From Dendrophyllia cribrosa (lineage: Eukaryota; Cnidaria; Anthozoa; Scleractinia; Dendrophylliidae): a stretch of 64,000 nt of DNA. Position 1 is the stretch's first letter; every line of letters begins with the position of its first letter. This document shows, in pieces, positions 51,507 through 64,000 of the stretch. The stretch covers positions 15,197,662 through 15,261,661 of the forward strand of contig JAJLRJ010000013.1 in assembly GCA_024195265.1 (NCBI GenBank). The letters are read 5' to 3'. The position numbers were made by a program, and so were the translations under genes. The notes under the pieces were generated by a model, which saw nothing but the letters and a program-made list of their open reading frames with translations, made no database searches and had not been told where the DNA came from.

Positions 51507-52590
51507 CCCCTGAAGAGCGACAGCGAGTAGAAGAAAAGAAGCCATTATAAGAAGAGGATGTGTAGGATAACAGGCTGCTTTTTTACGGCTACAACCTTCA
51601 ACGTCATATGCAAATGCACGTCAGGAAGGGCGACATAGAAGAAGAAGAAGACGTTCCCCGTTTGACGTCAATTATGTTACATTCAACAAAGCAACGTGGC
51701 GCTCCGAGTAGTGGAAAAGCAAAGCGTCCAGGCAGAAGGAAAAGGTGGTGCCCGATAAGCGGGTGTGGAACTGTCGCAATCTACATGGGCAAACATCTCA
51801 GAAAACTCTGCTGAGTTAAGAAATCTGTTGAAGTCGTCGAGGGTATACACTGGCCTGAAATCAGAAATCGACCTGTATGTAAACGAGGGTCATGAGGAGA
51901 GGTTCGACAACTCAGAGGAAAGCGACGACAACTCAGAGGAAAACAAAGGCGACAGACGAGCACCGTCCTCTGTCTTCTCACAGTAGAAGCACGGCAGAAA
52001 AAAAAACAGAAATGCCACAAACAGCAGAAACATCGCAGACCATTACAGAAGATAATGAAAGTTCTGACAACACAGGCTCTGAATACCAAGAATCAGAAGA
52101 ATCTGACAAAAAAAACCACATTCCTCAAAAACATCACCACGCCCAAGTAAACTGGAACAGCATTACCGTAGTAGTGATTCCAGTGATGATGACTTCGTTC
52201 CTACTCAGAATCTGGCAGAAGATGAAAATGTTATACCGCCTTCACCAAAGAGTGCTAAACGTTCGTTGTTCGGGCGGAATAGTCAGCGAGTCCAAGATGA
52301 AGAACAACAATCAGCAGATGAAAGTGTCATTGAACATGATGCCTCGGAAAAAGGAGAGGTGGGCAGAGAATCCCAGGAGGAATTCGATGACACTGATATC
52401 CTTGAGCAGTTAGAGGACGACGATGAAGATTACGATGAAAATGACGAGATGAGCGACGACTTTGATTTGGAAGGAGAATCACCAAATTTCTCATCACTGA
52501 AGAGTATTACGAAAAGGCAGCAGGAGCTAACACCTTTGACAAACTGCTCATCATTTTGTCAACACTTACAACATCTTAATGGCGGAGCAT
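51507..52590 (+). pseudogene. Broken coding relic, right part, with zinc-finger-like and acidic regions
   Basis: Following the CCCCT duplication the frame of the left part resumes with KSDSE and a TAG. Further frames encode RWCPISGCGTVAIYMGKHLRK (51739-51801, C2H2-like) and very acidic stretches (52266-52631, EDDDEDYDENDEMSDD). Frames change several times. I cannot name a family. The acidic and finger-like content could come from one old gene or transposon that element 3 entered. Confidence 0.35.
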
Positions 52591-53112
52591 GCACTTTTCA
52601 TGGAGATCGCACTGTTTTCCAGATTTGGTGAAGATTTGAGGCCAGTATGACGATTTTGGGATGTGGGACGCGAAAAGTGAGATTTTGCTAAAACTAGCTC
52701 CGCCCGGCCCCAAACGTGGGTTTTGTGCACCTTTCATAGAAATCGCACTGTCTTCTAGATGTGAGGCCAGTACAACGATTTTGAGATCTGGTGTGAGGAA
52801 AAGTGAGATTGTGCCAAAACTTGATCCGCACGATCCCAAACGTGAGTTTTGAGCACTTTTTAACTTTTTATAGAAATCGCACTGCTATCCCGACTTGACG
52901 GTGATTTGCGGCCAGTACGACGATTTTGAGATCCGATGTTCTCAAAAGTGGTATTTTGCCAAACCTTGCTCTGCACGGCCCCAAACGTGCGTTTTAAGCA
53001 CTTTTCATGGAAATCGCACTGTTTTTCCGATTTGGCGATGATTTGAGGCCAGTACGACGATTTTGAGATCCGGTTTGCTCAAAGTGACATTTTGCTAAAA
53101 CTTGCTCCGCCA
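52591..53112 (-). repeat. About four copies of the 137-bp satellite, reverse orientation
   Basis: Words such as GAAATCGCACTG, CCAAACGTG(C/G)G and GATTTGAGGCCAGTA recur at roughly 137-bp spacing. They are the reverse complement of the main array that starts 1.6 kb further on. Confidence 0.8.
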
Positions 53113-54734
53113 ATTTTAAAATATTTTAACGTTAAAACCGTGAGCCTCATAAACATTCACATTTTCTGGCACAGGATTTTCGTCAATTCCTGCGCATACT
53201 TCTTGTTCTTGTGGGTGTTTTGTTGTTGACACCCAAATAGGAACGTGATTTGTACTACAAAGGTTTAGTATAAAATAAGTTCCATCTGTGTATCTTGTAG
53301 TTTAATCCTGATGAAATCTTACTAGCAGACGAAACCGGTCGATTAACAAACTCAGTTATACAAGATAGGTTGCTCCGTGCTGCCCACAAGTCTCTTTATT
53401 TTTAAATTGTCCAAGTCGTCACTTGAAGAGGCCACTATGTTCAGCAACGCTGCAAATTGCTATGAAGTCAAGTCCGTAAGACCTTCACTGAAGCTAAACA
53501 AGCGAACAGAATCCTTAGAAAGGCAAAGCAGTGCCCGAGATGATGCCGTCGCAGACGTTCGCATCACAAGCGAACAACCAGAGGAAGAATTCTGGATAGA
53601 CGACCACTTCCAATACATGCTGAAAACTCTCGTTCGCAAATTTGTTAAAGTCGAAAACGAGCTGTGTGCTCTGCGGAAGCGTGTCAAAAGACTTAAAACC
53701 TCCAAAAGCGAAGAAAAGGTACCCGGTGGTATGAAAGTCCATCGCGTCAACGCAAAAGGACGGAATAGACAGCCTCTACAAGAACGATTTGATGCGATTC
53801 TCCGGGAGGCCGAGCTTAAACTTTTGGACGCCACCATTGAGGCCCTTGTCCGAGAGGAACAACAACTCAGAGAGAGATTCACTAGCGAAAAGGAGAAACT
53901 CGCAGCTAGATAAAAGCATGGAGGAGTTCCTTTCAAGCCAGCGAAAACTCTCTGGACGTAGACGCGGATCATTTTGTCGCTTCGGCAAAATGTTTTGCAA
54001 ACGACTTCTACTTTCAGTGCGTGGCGATAGGAACCTCTTAGCAAGTCGCCGGGGACGTAAAAAAAGCTGCAAAGGAAGCAAGCAGAGCGCAGAGAATGGA
54101 GACTGAATTTCAACCAAACGAAAACTCCATTAAAGATATGGTCGCTCTGAAATACAAAAGGAAGTCTCTAAGCTTCAAACTGCGACTCCTTCAAGCCAAA
54201 ACCAAAAAGTCCGATCGCAAACCGTCCGACTCTAGAGGCCCTCGCAGTAATTCCAGATCCACCTCCAGAAGCAGAAATCAAGCCAAAACAAGTCGGAATT
54301 CTAACGCTACAACACCACATGGGAGACAAAGCCGTTCGAGAACCAGAAATCAGCAAGCACCACGTACACAGCGCCACAGCGTTACGTTCACCTTCTGTCT
54401 GGCATCGCCAACCGTCAAAAAAACGTCAAAAACCGCGCCAATGGCTCCATAAAATAGATCAGCGAGACAGGTACACCAAATGGCTTGACAAAATGGCAAA
54501 CAAAGCGTTTCTGGAACTTCTACCATGGAGCTTTGAATTTACTAATCTCTCACATCTTACTTTTACCATGACGCAGTCACGAACTCTTTGACCTAGGTCT
54601 TAAATTTATACCTTCACGTCAACCACCTGCTGCTCGTGTTTTTGACAATCACATACAAGATTTCTGCTGTAGTGTTAGCTTACATTACAAGTACTCTGAC
54701 AAACCCGAGGACCCTGCTTTTTTTGTTTTTCACT
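53113..54734 (+). mobile_element. Penelope-like element relic, truncated by satellite
   Basis: The relic holds a hammerhead ribozyme at 53299-53352. A broken frame from 53377 to about 54470 follows, with coiled and basic parts (RKFVKVENELCALRKRVKRL, SRSTSRSRNQAKTS). The start of a reverse-transcriptase region then appears (FTNLSHLTF at about 54537, then after a frameshift LGLKFIPSRQPPAARVFDNH). A frameshift near 53915 and a TAG near 54031 break it. The satellite cuts it at 54734, before any catalytic RT motif. Hammerheads in terminal repeats are a known mark of Penelope-like elements. Confidence 0.6.
53299..53352 (+). ncRNA. Hammerhead ribozyme of Penelope-like element
   Basis: The conserved core CTGATGA (53308-53314) and GAAA (53331-53334) are both present. 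Stem I pairs TAATC (53303-53307) with GATTA (53341-53345), extended by AGTT/AACT. Stem III is the minimal ACC/GGT, with the cleavage site after C53340 (GGTC). Stem II is eroded to TCT/AGA. The short stem III is typical of the Penelope type. Confidence 0.8.
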
Positions 54735-57700
54735 TTTCCGCACACCAGATCTCAAAATAGTCGTACTGGCCTCAAATCATCGCGAAATGGGGAAAAATGT
54801 GCGATTTCTATGACTACCGCACAAAACGCAAGTTTGGGGAAGTGCGGAGGAAGTTTTGGCAAAATCTCACTTTTCCGCACAACAGATGTCAAAATCGTGG
54901 TACTGGCCTCAAATCGTCACCAAATCGGGAAACCAGCGCGGGTTCTAAAAACAATGCACAAAACGCAAGTTTTCGTAAAGTCTCACTTTCCCGCACACCA
55001 GATGTCAAAATCGTGGAACTCGCCTCAAATCATAACCAAATCAGAAAAACAGTGCGATTTCTATGAAAACTGCACAAAACGCACGCTTGGGGCCGTGCAG
55101 AGCAAGTTTCGGCAAAATCTCACTTTTCCGCACACCAGATGTCCAAATCGTGGTACTGGCCTCAAATCGTCACCAAATCGGGAAAACAGCGCGCTTTATA
55201 AGAAAAGTGCACAAAACGCACGTTTGGGGCCGTGCAAAGGAAGTTTAAGTAAAATCTCACTTTTGAGCACAATAGATCTCGAAATCGTCGTACTAGCCTC
55301 AAAACAATACCAAATCGGGAAAACAGGGCGATTTGTAAGAAAAGTGCACAAAACGCACGTTTAGGGCCTTGCGGAGGAACTTTTGTCAAAATCTCACTTT
55401 TTCGCACACCAGATGTCAAAATCGTGGTACTGGCCTCAAATCCTCACCAAATCGGGTAAACAGTGCGATTTCTATGAAAACTGCACAAGACGCACGTTTG
55501 GGGCCTTGCGAAGCATTTTTTGGCAAAATCTCACTTTTCCGCACACCAGATGTCAAAATCGTGGTACTGGTCTCAAATCTCACCAAATCGGGAAAACACT
55601 CCCGTTTCTAAGAAAAGTGCACAAATCGCACGTTTGGGGCTGTGTGGAGCACGTTTTGGCAAAATCTCACTTTTCCGCACAAGAGATGTCAAAATCGTGG
55701 TATTAGCCTCAAATCGTCACCAAATCGGGAAAACAGTGCGGTTCTTAAGAAAGGTAGACAAAACGCACGCTTGGGGCCGTGCGGAGGAAGTTTTGGTAAA
55801 ATCTCACTTTTGAGCACAACAGATCTCGAAATCGTCGCACTGGCCTCAAAAAGCATTGCCAAATCGGGAAAACAGTGCGGTTTCTTAGAAAAGTGCACAA
55901 AACGCACCTTTGGGGACGTGCGCAGCAAGTTTTGGCAAAATCTCACTTTTCCGCACACCAGATGTCAAAATCGTGGTACTGGTCTCAAATCCTATCTAAA
56001 TCGAGAAAACAGTGCGGTTTCTAAGAAAAGTGCACAAAACGCACGTTTGGGGCTGTGCGGAGCACGTTTTGGCAAAATCTCACTTTTCCGCACACCAGAT
56101 CTCGAAATCCTGGTACTGGTCTCAAATCCTCTCTAAATCGAGAAAACAGTACGGTTTCTAAGAAAAGTCCACAAAACGCACGTTTGGGGCCGTGCGGAGC
56201 AAGTTTTGGCAAAATCTCACTTTTCCGCACACCAGATGTCAAAATCCTGGTACTGGCCTCAAATCATCACTAAATCACAAAAACAGTGCGGTTTCTAAGA
56301 AAACTGCACAAAACGCACGTTTGGGGCTGTGCGGAGCACATTTTGGCAAAATCTCACTTTTCCGCACACCAGATGTCAAAATCGTGGTACTCGCCTCAAA
56401 TCATCATCAAATCACAAAAACAGTGCAATTTCTAAGATAAGTGCACAAAACCCACGTTTGGGGCCGTGCGCAGCACGTTTTGGCAAAATCTCACTTTGCC
56501 GCACAACAGATGTCAAAATTGTGGTACTGGCCTCAAATCATCAGCAAATCACAAAAACAGTGCGGTTTCTAAGAAAAGTGCACAAAACGCACGCTTGGGG
56601 CCGTGCGGAGCAAGTTTTGGCAAAATCTCACTTTTCCGCACACTAGATGTCAAAATCGTGGTACTGGCCTCAAATCATCACTAAATCACAAAAACAGTGC
56701 GGTTTCTAAGAAAAGTGCAGAAAACGCACGTTTTTGGCTGTGCGGAGCATGTTTTGGCAAAATCTCACTTTTCCGCACACCACATGTCAAAATTGTGGTA
56801 CTGGCCTCAAATCATCACTAAATCACAAAAACAGTACGTTTTTAAGAAAAGTGCACAAAACGCACGTATGGGGCTGTGCGCAGCACGTTTTGGCAAAATC
56901 TCACTTTTCCGCAAACCAGATGTCAAAATCCTGTTACTGGCCTCAAATCCTCACCAAATTGGGAAAACAGTGCGATTTCTCTGAAAAGTGCACAAAACGC
57001 ACGTTTCGGGCCCTAAGGAGCAAGTTTTGACAAAATCTCACTTTTCCGCACATCAGATGTAAAAATCATGGAACTGGCCTCAAATCATAACTAAATCACA
57101 AAAACAGTGCGGTTTCTAAGAAAAGTGTATAAAGCGCACGTTTGGGGCCGTGCGGAGCAAGTTTTGGCAAAATCTCACTTTTCAGCACACCGGATGTCAA
57201 AATCCTGGTACTGGCCTCAAATCATCATCAAATCATAAAAACAGTGCGGTTTCTAAGAAAACTGCACAAAACGCACGTTTGGGGCCGTGCGGAGCAGGTT
57301 TTGGCAAAATCTCACTTTTCCGCACACCAGATCTCAAAACCGTGGTACTGGCCTCAAATCCTCACTAAATCACAAAAACAGTGCGGTTTCTAAGAAAACT
57401 GCACAAAACGCACGTTTGGGGCTCTGCGGAGCACATTTTGGCAAAATCTCACTTTTCCGCACACCAGATGTCAAAATCCTGGTACTCGCCTCAAATCATC
57501 ATCAAATCACAGAAACAGTGCGGTTTCTAAGAAAAGTGCACAAAACGCTCGTTTGGGGCCGTGCGAAGCAACTTTTGGCAAAATCTCACTTTTCCGCACA
57601 CCAGATGTCAAAATCGTGGTACTGGCCTCAAATCCTCACCAAATCGGGAAAACAGTGCGATTTCTAAGAAAAGTGCACAAAACGCACGTTTGGGGCCGTG

Positions 57701-60700
57701 CGGAGCAAGTTTTGGCAAAATCTCACTTTTCCGCACACCAGATGTCAAAATCGTGGTACTGGCCTCAAATCATCACTAAATCACAAAAGCAGTGCGGTTT
57801 CTAAAAAAAGTGCACAAAACGCACGTTTGGGGCTGTGCGGAGCAAGTTTTGGCAAAATCTCACTTTCCGCACACCTGATGTCAAAATGGTGGTACTGTCC
57901 TCAAATCATCACTAAATCACAAAAACAGTGCGGTTTCTAAGAAAAGTGCAAAAAACGCACGTTTGGGGCCGTGCGGAGCAAGTTTCGGCAAAATCTCACT
58001 TTTCCGCACACCAGATGTCAAAATCGTGGTACTGGCCTCAAATCATCACTAAATCACAAAAACACTGCGGTTTCTAAGAAAAGTGCACAAAACGCACGTT
58101 TGGGGCTGTGCGGAGCACATTTTGGCAAAATCTCACTTTTCGGCACACCAGATGTCAAAATAGTGGCCTCGCCTCAAATCATCATCAAATCACAAAAACA
58201 GTGCGGTTTCTAAGAAAAGTGCACAAAACGCACCTTTGGGGCCGTGCGGAGCAAGTTTTGGCAAAATCTCACTTTTCGGCACACCAGATGTCATAATCGT
58301 GGCCTCGCCTCAAATCATCACTAAATCACAAAAACACTGCGGTTTCTAAGAAAAGTGCACAAAACGCACGTTTGGGGCCGTGCGGAGCACATTTTGGCAA
58401 AATCTCACTTTTCGGCACACCACATGTCAAAATTGTGGTACTGGCCTCAAATCCTCACCAAATTGGTAAAACAGTGGGATTTCTCTGAAAAGTGCACAAA
58501 ACGCACGTTTCGGGCCCTAAGGAGCAAGTTTTGGCAAAATCTCACTTTTGCGCACACCAGATGTAAAAATCGTGGTACTGGCGTCAAATCATCACTGAAT
58601 CACAAAAACTGTGCGGATTCTAAGAAAAGTACAGAAAACGCACGTTTTTGGCTGTGCGGAGCATGTTTTGGTAAAATCTCACTTTTCCGCACACCACATG
58701 TGAAAATTGTGGTACTGGCCTCAAATCATCACTAAATCACAAAAACAGTGCGTTTTTAAGAAAAGTGCACAAAACGCACGTATGGGGCTGTGCGCAGCAC
58801 GTTTTGGCAAAATCTCACTTTTCCGCAAACCAGATGTCAAAATCCTGGTACTGGCCTCAAATCCTCACCAAATTGGGAAAACAGTGCGATTTCTCTGAAA
58901 AGTGCACAAAACGCACGTTTCGGGCCCTAAGGAGCAAGTTTTGACAAAATCTCACTTTTCCGCACACCAGATGTCAAAATCATGGAACTGGCCTCAAATC
59001 ATCACTAAATCACAAAAACAGTGCGGTTTCTAAGAAAAGTGTACAAAACGCACGTTTGGGGCCGTGCGGAGCAAGTTTTGGCAAAATCTCACTTTTCAGC
59101 ACACCGGATGTCAAAATCCTGGTACTGGCCTCAAATCATCACTAAATCACAAACTCAGTGCGGTTTCTAAGAAAAGTGCACAAAACGCACGTTTGGGGCT
59201 GTGCGGAGCACGTTTTGGCAAAATCTTACTTTGCCGCACAACAGATGTCAAAATCCTGGTACTGGTCTCAAATCATCATCAAATCATAAAAACAGTGCGA
59301 TTTCTAAGAAAAGTGCACAAAACGCACGTTTGGGGCCGTGCGGAGCAAGTTTTGGCAAAATCTCACTTTTCCGCACACCAGATGTCAAAATCGTGCTACT
59401 GGCCCCAAATCATCACTAAATCACAACAAAAACAGTACGATTTCTAAGTGTAAAGTGCACAAAACGCACGTTTGGGGCTGTGCGGAGCAAGTTTTGACAA
59501 AATCTCACTTTTCCGCACACCAGATGTCAAAATCCTGGTACTGACCTCAAATCATCACTAAATCACAAAAATAGTGCGGTTTCTAAGAAAAGTACACAAA
59601 ACGCACGTTTGGGGCCGTGCGCAGCAAGTTTTGGCAAAATCTCACTTTTCCGCACACTAGATGTCAAAATCGTGGTACTGGCCTCAAATCATCACTAAAT
59701 CACAAAAACATTGCGGTTTCTAAGAAAAGTGCACAAGACGCACGTTTGGGGCCGTGCGCAGCAAGTTTTGACAAAATCTCACTTTTCCGCACACCAGATG
59801 TCAAAATCATGGAACTGGCCTCAAATCATCACTAAATCACAAAAACAGTGCGGTTTCTAAGAAAAGTGTACAAAACGCATGTTTGGGGCCGTGCGGAGCA
59901 AGTTTTGGCAAAATCTCACTTTTCAGCACACCGGATGTCAAAATCCTGGTACTGGCCTCAAATCATCACTAAATCACAAACTCAGTGCGGTTTCTAAGAA
60001 AAGTGCACAAAACGCACGTTTGGGGCTGTGCGGAGCACGTTTTGGCAAAATCTTACTTTGCCGCATAACAGATGTCAAAATCGTGGTACTGGCCTCAAAT
60101 CATCACTAAATCACAAAAACAGTGCGGTTTCTAGGAAAAGTGCACAAAGCGCACGTTTGGGGCCGTGCGGAGCACATTTTGGCAAAATCTCACTTTGCCG
60201 CACAACAGATGTCAAAATCGTGGTACTGGCCTCAAATCATCGTCAAGCCACAAAAACAGTGCGGTTTCTAAGATAAGTGCACAAAACGCACGTTTGGGGC
60301 CGTGCGGAGCAAGTTTTGGCAAAATCTCACTTTTCCGCACACCAGATGTCAAAATCCTGGTACTGGCCTCAAATCATCACTAAATCACAAAACAGTGCGG
60401 TTTCTAAGAAAAGTGCAGAAAACGCACGTTTTTGGGGCTGAGCGGAGAACGTTTTGGCAAAATCTCACTTAGCCGCACAACAGATGTCAAAATCGTGGTA
60501 CTGGCCTCAAATCATCGTCAAATCACAAAAACATTGTGGTTTCTAAGAAAAATGCACGAAACGCACGTTTGGGGCGGTGCGGAGCAGGTTTTGGCAAAAT
60601 CTCACTTTTCCGCACACCAGATGTCAAAATCCTGGTACTGGCCTCAAATCATCACTAAATCACAAAAACAGTGCGGTTTCTAAGAAAAGTACACAAAACG

Positions 60701-63700
60701 CACGTTTGGGGCCGTGCGGAGCAGGTTTTGGCAAAATCTCACTTTTCCGCTCACCAGATGTCAAAATCCTGGTACTGGCCTCAAATCATCACTAAATCAC
60801 AAAAACAGTGCGGTTACTAGGAAAAGTGCACAAAGCGCATGTTTTTGGCTGTGCGGAGCATGTTTTGGCAAAATCTCACTTTTCCGCACACCAGCTGTCA
60901 AAATCGTGGTACTGGCCTCAAATCATCACTAAATCATAAAAACAGTGCGGTTTCTAAGTAAAGTGCACAAAACGCACGTTTGGGGCCGTGCGGAGGAAGT
61001 TTTCGCAAAATCTCACTTTTCCGCACACCAGATGTCAAAAACCTGGTACTGGCCTCAAATCATCACTAAATCACAAAAACAGTGCGGTTTCTAAGAAAAG
61101 TACAGAAAACGCACGTTTTTGGCTGTGCGGAGCATGTTTTGGCAAAATCTCACTTTTCCGCACACCACATGTCAAAATCCTGTTACTGGCCTAAAATCCT
61201 CACCAAATTGGGGAAACAGTGCGATTTCTCTGAAAAGTGCACAAAACGCACGTTTCGGGCCCGAAGGAGCAAGTTTTGACAAAATCTCACTTTGCCGCAC
61301 ACCAGATGTCAAAATCCTGGTACTGGTCTCAAATCATCACTAAATCACAAAAACAGTGCGGTTTCTAAGAAAATTGCACAAAACGCACGTTTGGGGCTTT
61401 GCGGAGCACATTTTGGCAAAATCACACTTTTCCGTACACCAGATGTCAAAATCGTTGTACTCGCCTCAAATCATCACTAAATGACAAGAACAGTGCGGTT
61501 TGTAAGAAAAGTGCAGAAAGCGCACGTTTGGGGCCATGCGGAGCAAGTTTTGGCAAAATCTCACTTTTTCGCACACCAGATGTTAAAATCCTAGTAGTGG
61601 CCTCAAATCATCACTAAATCACAAAAACAGTGCGGTTTCTAAGAAAATTGCACAAAACGCACGTTTGGGGCTGTGCGGAGCAGTCTTTGGCAAAATCACA
61701 CTTTTCCGCACACCATATCACAAAATCGTGGTACTGGCCTCAAATCGTCACCAAATCATGAAAACAGTGCGGTTTCTAAGAAAAGTGCAGAAAACGCATG
61801 TTTGGGGCCGTGCGGAGCAGGTTTTGGCAAAATCTCACTTTTCCGCCCACCAGATGTCAAAATCCTGGTACTGGCCTCAAATCATCACTAAATCACAAAA
61901 ACAGTGCGGTTACTAGGAAAAGTGCACAAAGCGCATGTTTTTGGCTGTGCAGAGCATGTTTTGGCAAAATCTCACTTTTCCGCACACCAGATGTCAAAAT
62001 CGTGGTACTGGCCTCAAATCATCACTAAATCATAAAAACAGTGCGGTTTCTAAGTAAAGTGCACAAAACGCACGTTTGGGGCCGTGCGGAGCAAGTTTTC
62101 GCAAAATCTCACTTTTCCGCACACCAGATGTCAAAAACCTGATACTGGCCTCAAAATCATCACTAAATCACAAAAACAGTGCGGTTTCTAAGAAAAGTAC
62201 AGAAAACGCACGTTTTTGGCTGTGCGGAGCATGTTTTGGCAAAATCTCACTTTTCCGCACACCACATGTCAAAATCCTGTTACTGGCCTCAAATCCTCAC
62301 CAAATTGGGAAAACAGTGCGATTTCTCTGAAAAGTGCACAAAACGCACGTTTCGGGCCCTAAGGAGCAAGTTTTGACAAAATCTCACTTTGCCGCACACC
62401 AGATGTCAAAATCCTGGTACTGGTCTCAAATCATCACTAAATCACAAAAACAGTGCGGTTTCCATGAACAGTGCTCAAACCGCACGTTTGGGGCTGTGCG
62501 GAGCACGTTTTTGGAAAATCACACTTTTCCGTACACCACATGTCAAAATTGTGGTACTGGCCTCAAATCCTCACCAAATTGGTAAAACAGTGGGATTTCT
62601 CTGAAAAGAGCAAAAAACGCACGTTTCGGGCCCTAAGGAGCAAGTTTTGGCAAAATCTCACTTTTGCGCACACCAGATGTAAAAATCGTGGTACTGGCCG
62701 TCAAATCATCACTGAATCACAAAAACAGTGCGGTTAACAACAAAAGTGCACAAAAGGTACGTATGGGGCTGTGCGGAGCACGTTTTGGGAAAATCTCACT
62801 TTGCGGCACACCAGATGTCAAAATCGTGGTACTGGTGTCAAATCCTCACTAAATCGGGAAAACGGTGCGGTTTCTAAAAAAAGTGCACAAAACGCACGTT
62901 TGGGGCCGTGCGGAGCAAGTTTTGGCAAAATCTCACTTTTCCGCACACTAGATGTAAAAATCGTCCTACTGGTCTCGAATCTCCACCAAATCGAGAAAAC
63001 AGTGCGCTTTCTGAGAAAAGTGCACAAAACACACGTTTGGGGCCGTGCGGAGCAAGTTTTGGCAAAATCTCACTTTTCCGCACACCAGATGTCGAAATCG
63101 TGGTACTGGCCTCAAATCCTCACCAATTCGGGAAAACAGTGCGATTTCTAAGAAAGGTGCACAAACCGCACGTTTGGGGCCGTGCGGAGCACGTTTTAGC
63201 AAAATCTCACTTTTCCGCACACCAGATGTCAAAATCGTGCTCCTGGCCCCAAATCCCCACCAAATCGGGAAAACAGTGCGATTTCTAAGAAAAGTGCACA
63301 AAACGCACGTTTGGGGCTGTGCGGAGCACGTTTTGGCAAAATCTCACATTTCCGCACACCAGATGTCAAAATCGCGGTACTGGTCTCAAATCCTCACTAA
63401 ATCGCGAAAACAGTGCGCTTTCTAAGAAAATTGCACAAAACGCACGTTTGGGGCCGTACGGAGCAGGTTTTGTCAAAACCTCAATTTTCCGCAAGCCAGA
63501 TGTCAAAATCGTGGTACTGCCCTCAAATCCTCACCAAATCGGGAAAACAGTGCGATTTCTAAGAAAAGTGCACAAAACACACGTTTGGGGCCGTGCGGAG
63601 CAAGTTTTGGCAAAATCTCGTTTTGCGGCACACCAAATGTCAAAATCGTGGTACCGGCGTCAAATCATCACTAAATGACAAAAACAGTGCGGTTTCTAAG

Positions 63701-64000
63701 AAAAGTGCACAAAACACACGTTTGGGGCCGTGCGGAGCAAGTTTTGGCAAAATCTCACTTTTCCGCACACCAGATGTCAAAATCGTGGTACTGGCCTTAA
63801 ATCATCACTAAATCACAAAAACAGTGCGTTTTCTAAGAAAAGTACACAAAACGCACGTTTGGGGCTGGCGCAGCAAGTTTTGGCAAAATCTCACTTTCAC
63901 GCACAACAGATGTCAAAATCCTGGTAGTGGCCTCATATCATCACTAAATCACAAAAACTGTGCGGTTTCTAAGAAAAGTGCACAAAACGCACGTTTGGGG
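54735..64000 (+). repeat. Satellite array, 137-bp monomer, about 67 copies, runs off window end
   Basis: Monomers share GCACAAAACGCACGTTTGGGG, split here as GCACAAAACGCACG and TTTGGGG, then GGCAAAATCTCACTTTTCC and ACTGGCCTCAAATC. Spacing of exact words is 137 bp (for example 57561/57698 and 59064/59201/59338). Long open frames appear because 137 is not a multiple of three and all forward frames are largely stop-free. They should not be annotated as genes. Confidence 0.95.

Noticed and set aside
54735..64000. Many 60-126 residue frames in the array
   Set aside because: They follow from a 137-bp repeat with few stops in any forward frame. The peptides repeat with the monomer and carry no domain.

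Overview
The window looks like a nuclear contig from an invertebrate animal, most likely a cnidarian. The support is indirect: several endogenous Polinton/adintovirus-like DNA virus elements, a Ty3/gypsy retrotransposon with a MYND finger, an APE-type LINE, a Penelope-like relic with a hammerhead ribozyme, and long satellite arrays. No ordinary single-copy host gene was recognised. I could run no database searches, so family names rest on motifs and architecture.

Region 1 (1-9070) is the structural block of an AT-rich virus-like element whose left end lies outside the window. It holds a double-jelly-roll major capsid protein, a penton-like protein, basic and membrane-active virion proteins, a PPxY protein, a packaging ATPase, a fibre with a collagen-like stretch, a possible phospholipase A2-like protein, a two-TM protein and a zinc-ribbon/VLTF3-like factor. 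Every complete frame is open, and most genes follow a shared AT-rich promoter motif. Region 2 (9330-23158) holds two partly decayed copies of a second, less AT-rich family. Both carry small membrane proteins, then integrase, then convergent PolB, and genes follow a TATATATAC box. The two copies share integrase and membrane genes but have different polymerase types. AGTAGT-ended palindromes sit at 9330-9402 and 16040-16205. At 23159-24486 a tRNA-like sequence precedes a broken PLA2-like/integrase/chromodomain gene.

Region 3 (24487-43860) is repeat-rich. It has a MITE-like inverted repeat, a LINE (27164-39255 with 14-bp target duplications), a gypsy element with identical 172-bp LTRs nested inside the LINE (28508-35267), a second LINE fragment, short satellite stretches and a 182-bp tandem repeat.

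Region 4 (43860-52590) is a broken acidic/basic coding relic split by a third virus-like element (44453-51506). That element has hairpin-ended terminal inverted repeats and a 5-bp target duplication. It contains two thirds of a PolB, a fragment resembling cnidarian element-encoded small proteins, a possible structured RNA, a zinc-ribbon/VLTF3-like relic and a YqaJ-type exonuclease relic, itself neighboured by a hAT-like MITE.

Region 5 (52591-64000) is inverted satellite copies, a Penelope-like relic with a hammerhead ribozyme, and about 67 copies of a 137-bp satellite running off the window end. The main biological story is layered invasion by related DNA viruses that swap modules, followed by retroelements and satellites.
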